DNA from: Epiperipatus broadwayi
Lineage: Eukaryota > Onychophora > Udeonychophora > Euonychophora > Peripatidae
DNA: 64,000 nucleotides
Direction of reading: 5' to 3'
Assembly (NCBI GenBank): GCA_028023455.1
Contig: JAQFVV010012673.1
Span: forward strand, 478,567 to 542,566
Shown: piece by piece, positions 62,466-64,000 of the stretch
How positions within the stretch are numbered: the stretch's first letter is position 1
Layout: each line of letters starts with the position of its first letter
Made by a program: the position numbers and the translations under genes
The notes under the pieces: model-generated
Database searches by the model: none
Seen by the model: only the letters and a program-made list of their open reading frames with translations
What the model was told of the DNA's origin: nothing

Positions 62466-64000
62466 GCTTTACTTTGTTAATTTTATAAAAACTTATTAAA
62501 TTGATATAAACATATTTTGTAATCTTTCGATCGGTCATCCACATTGTATTTCAAATAGAACTAAAATGATTGGGAGAGTTTACAACTATAACATATATTA
62601 TTGGACAGATTAAGCTAATTATAACTCTATTCAAATCTATATGGCATTTAAACACTTGCAGCTTAGTTGCATTCCAATTATAACATTTTAAGGATGGATT
62701 GATGGATGCTTCATCATTCCCAGCTATCACTATTTTTAAAGCCTACTGGGATGATGATGATGGTACAGAATATCTATAATCTTAATTGTCAGGGTGCCAA
62801 ATTGCAACTTTAATAAAATATAAAGATTAAATCTCACTTCAATAACTTTCAGTAATAATATTTAATGAATGGGTTACTAAATAAGAGAACACTGAGAATG
62901 CATTAAAATTGATAATATTAATATCTTTTGAAATTCTTGGTTATTCTCAGCACACCACCATTCACCATCATTAAAGCTACAATTAAAATTTTGTTCCACT
63001 TACAAAGTTCTATATCCATCTCCACCTCCCTGTTCCACCCCTCCATCAACTTCACATCCATAGGTATATTACACTATTATCTATTTTACTCTTAAATTTT
63101 ACATTCTGCTAGCTCATTTCTCCCATTACAATCTCTTCTCAGGGTTTTTTAGAACAATTAGGGTTGGAAATCGTAAGCTGCGACAGATTATTGCTGATAA
63201 ACACTTCTCTCATGATCACCTCCAAGGTGATCTTGGATTGTCTTTAATGCGGTTTAATATCTATTTACATTAAAGCTTGGAATAATTTAAGCTTATTAAA
63301 TCTTTTAGAAATACATTCTAAACATATTCACAATTATAACAAAATTATAAAGAAGTTCATCTAGAGAGGTGTTTGAATACAACGGATTGGGGAAAGGATT
63401 TTATACCCACCCCCTGCATCCACTATCACTCAATAACTATCTCTATTCCTAATTTATATTTCAACTATCTTAAATTATTTAGTAATCTTGGGTATTTCCA
63501 TGTCACATAAGCTTGGAAAATTAACAATTTTAAATAAAATTTACTGCATATTTATGAAAATGATGATTCAAATATTAATACTAATATATTGATGTATGAT
63601 TGGATTTCAGATGTCTAGATAATAATAACCCACAAAAACATTGAGACATATGTAAATTTTATTTAAAACAAATAACAAATTTTGCTGACATTCTACAATT
63701 CAATACAGAATATACACATTTGCTTGATGACTTGCATGACTTTTCCCTGTTTTCAACCTATTTTTTTATATATATATATATATATAATATATATTATATA
63801 TAAAAACTAACAAACTATCCTTAAGTCAATGGATAAGATCAATAGGTTTAAAATATCAATATTCATTTCCTAATTATCAGGGAATCATGATTACCATGGA
63901 GTAATATTAATATCAAATAAAAAAAATATTATTTACCTTCACATATATTATATTTTCGCTTTCATTTTTATCCTAGATACAGCGAATACCAAATTTCTTC
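62466..64000. other. AT-rich non-coding stretch
   Basis: TA-rich palindromic run at 63769-63800. No gene or other repeat recognised to the window end. Confidence 0.5.

Overview
The window is repeat-dominated, strongly AT-rich non-coding DNA of an animal, most likely an invertebrate (a mollusc would fit; the species cannot be told). Reasons: no bacterial gene order, no long host reading frame in 64 kb, many microsatellites, and retroelement classes typical of metazoans (Penelope-like elements, RTE and other non-LTR LINEs, tRNA-derived SINEs). I could not support any intact host protein gene. The only segment that looks different in composition is about 15.0-17.6 kb, which has CpGs, two clean hairpins and a 40-bp tandem repeat with TATA-like boxes.

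The main discovery is a set of repeats that carry hammerhead self-cleaving ribozymes. At 8004-11727 there is a 3.7-kb array of 407-411-bp units: four copies with the ribozyme on the minus strand, then five with it on the plus strand, joined head to head. Each unit has a complete type I hammerhead core (CTGACGA, helix II, GAAA, short helix III, cleavable C) with a two-part helix I. This is the layout of a retrozyme, a non-autonomous retroelement thought to spread through a circular RNA. Related but diverged hammerhead repeats lie at 19960-20425, 22680-22735, 34526-34751, 35080-35345, 37745-38700, 49761-50072 and 50565-50900. Several keep all core bases, others have lost them.

Layout. 1-6.5 kb: AT-rich DNA, a perfect 126-bp tandem duplication, two 3' pieces of one LINE family, a possible mariner relic and an RTE relic. 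6.8-11.7 kb: a broken Penelope-like element followed directly by the ribozyme array. 11.7-34 kb: mostly featureless AT-rich DNA with one long TAA microsatellite and LINE relics. 34-39 kb: a cluster of hammerhead repeats, SINEs and a 0.8-kb foldback. 39.9-43.2 kb: a full-length RTE retrotransposon with target-site duplication, inactivated by two stops and a frameshift. 44.6-46.2 kb: a second Penelope-like relic. 47.6-56 kb: nested retroelements, including a Penelope-like relic invaded by two hammerhead elements, and a LINE split by a near-perfect 1.08-kb palindrome of two Penelope 3' ends. 56-64 kb: AT-rich DNA with a few relics and microsatellites.

How the parts may work together (inference): Penelope-like elements encode reverse transcriptase and a GIY-YIG endonuclease and are known to carry hammerheads themselves. 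The ribozyme repeats here carry no protein, sit beside or inside Penelope-like copies, and share with them (TA)n borders and the same arrangement of inverted pairs with 5' sides fused and 3' sides outward. This suggests they were mobilised in trans by Penelope-like machinery.
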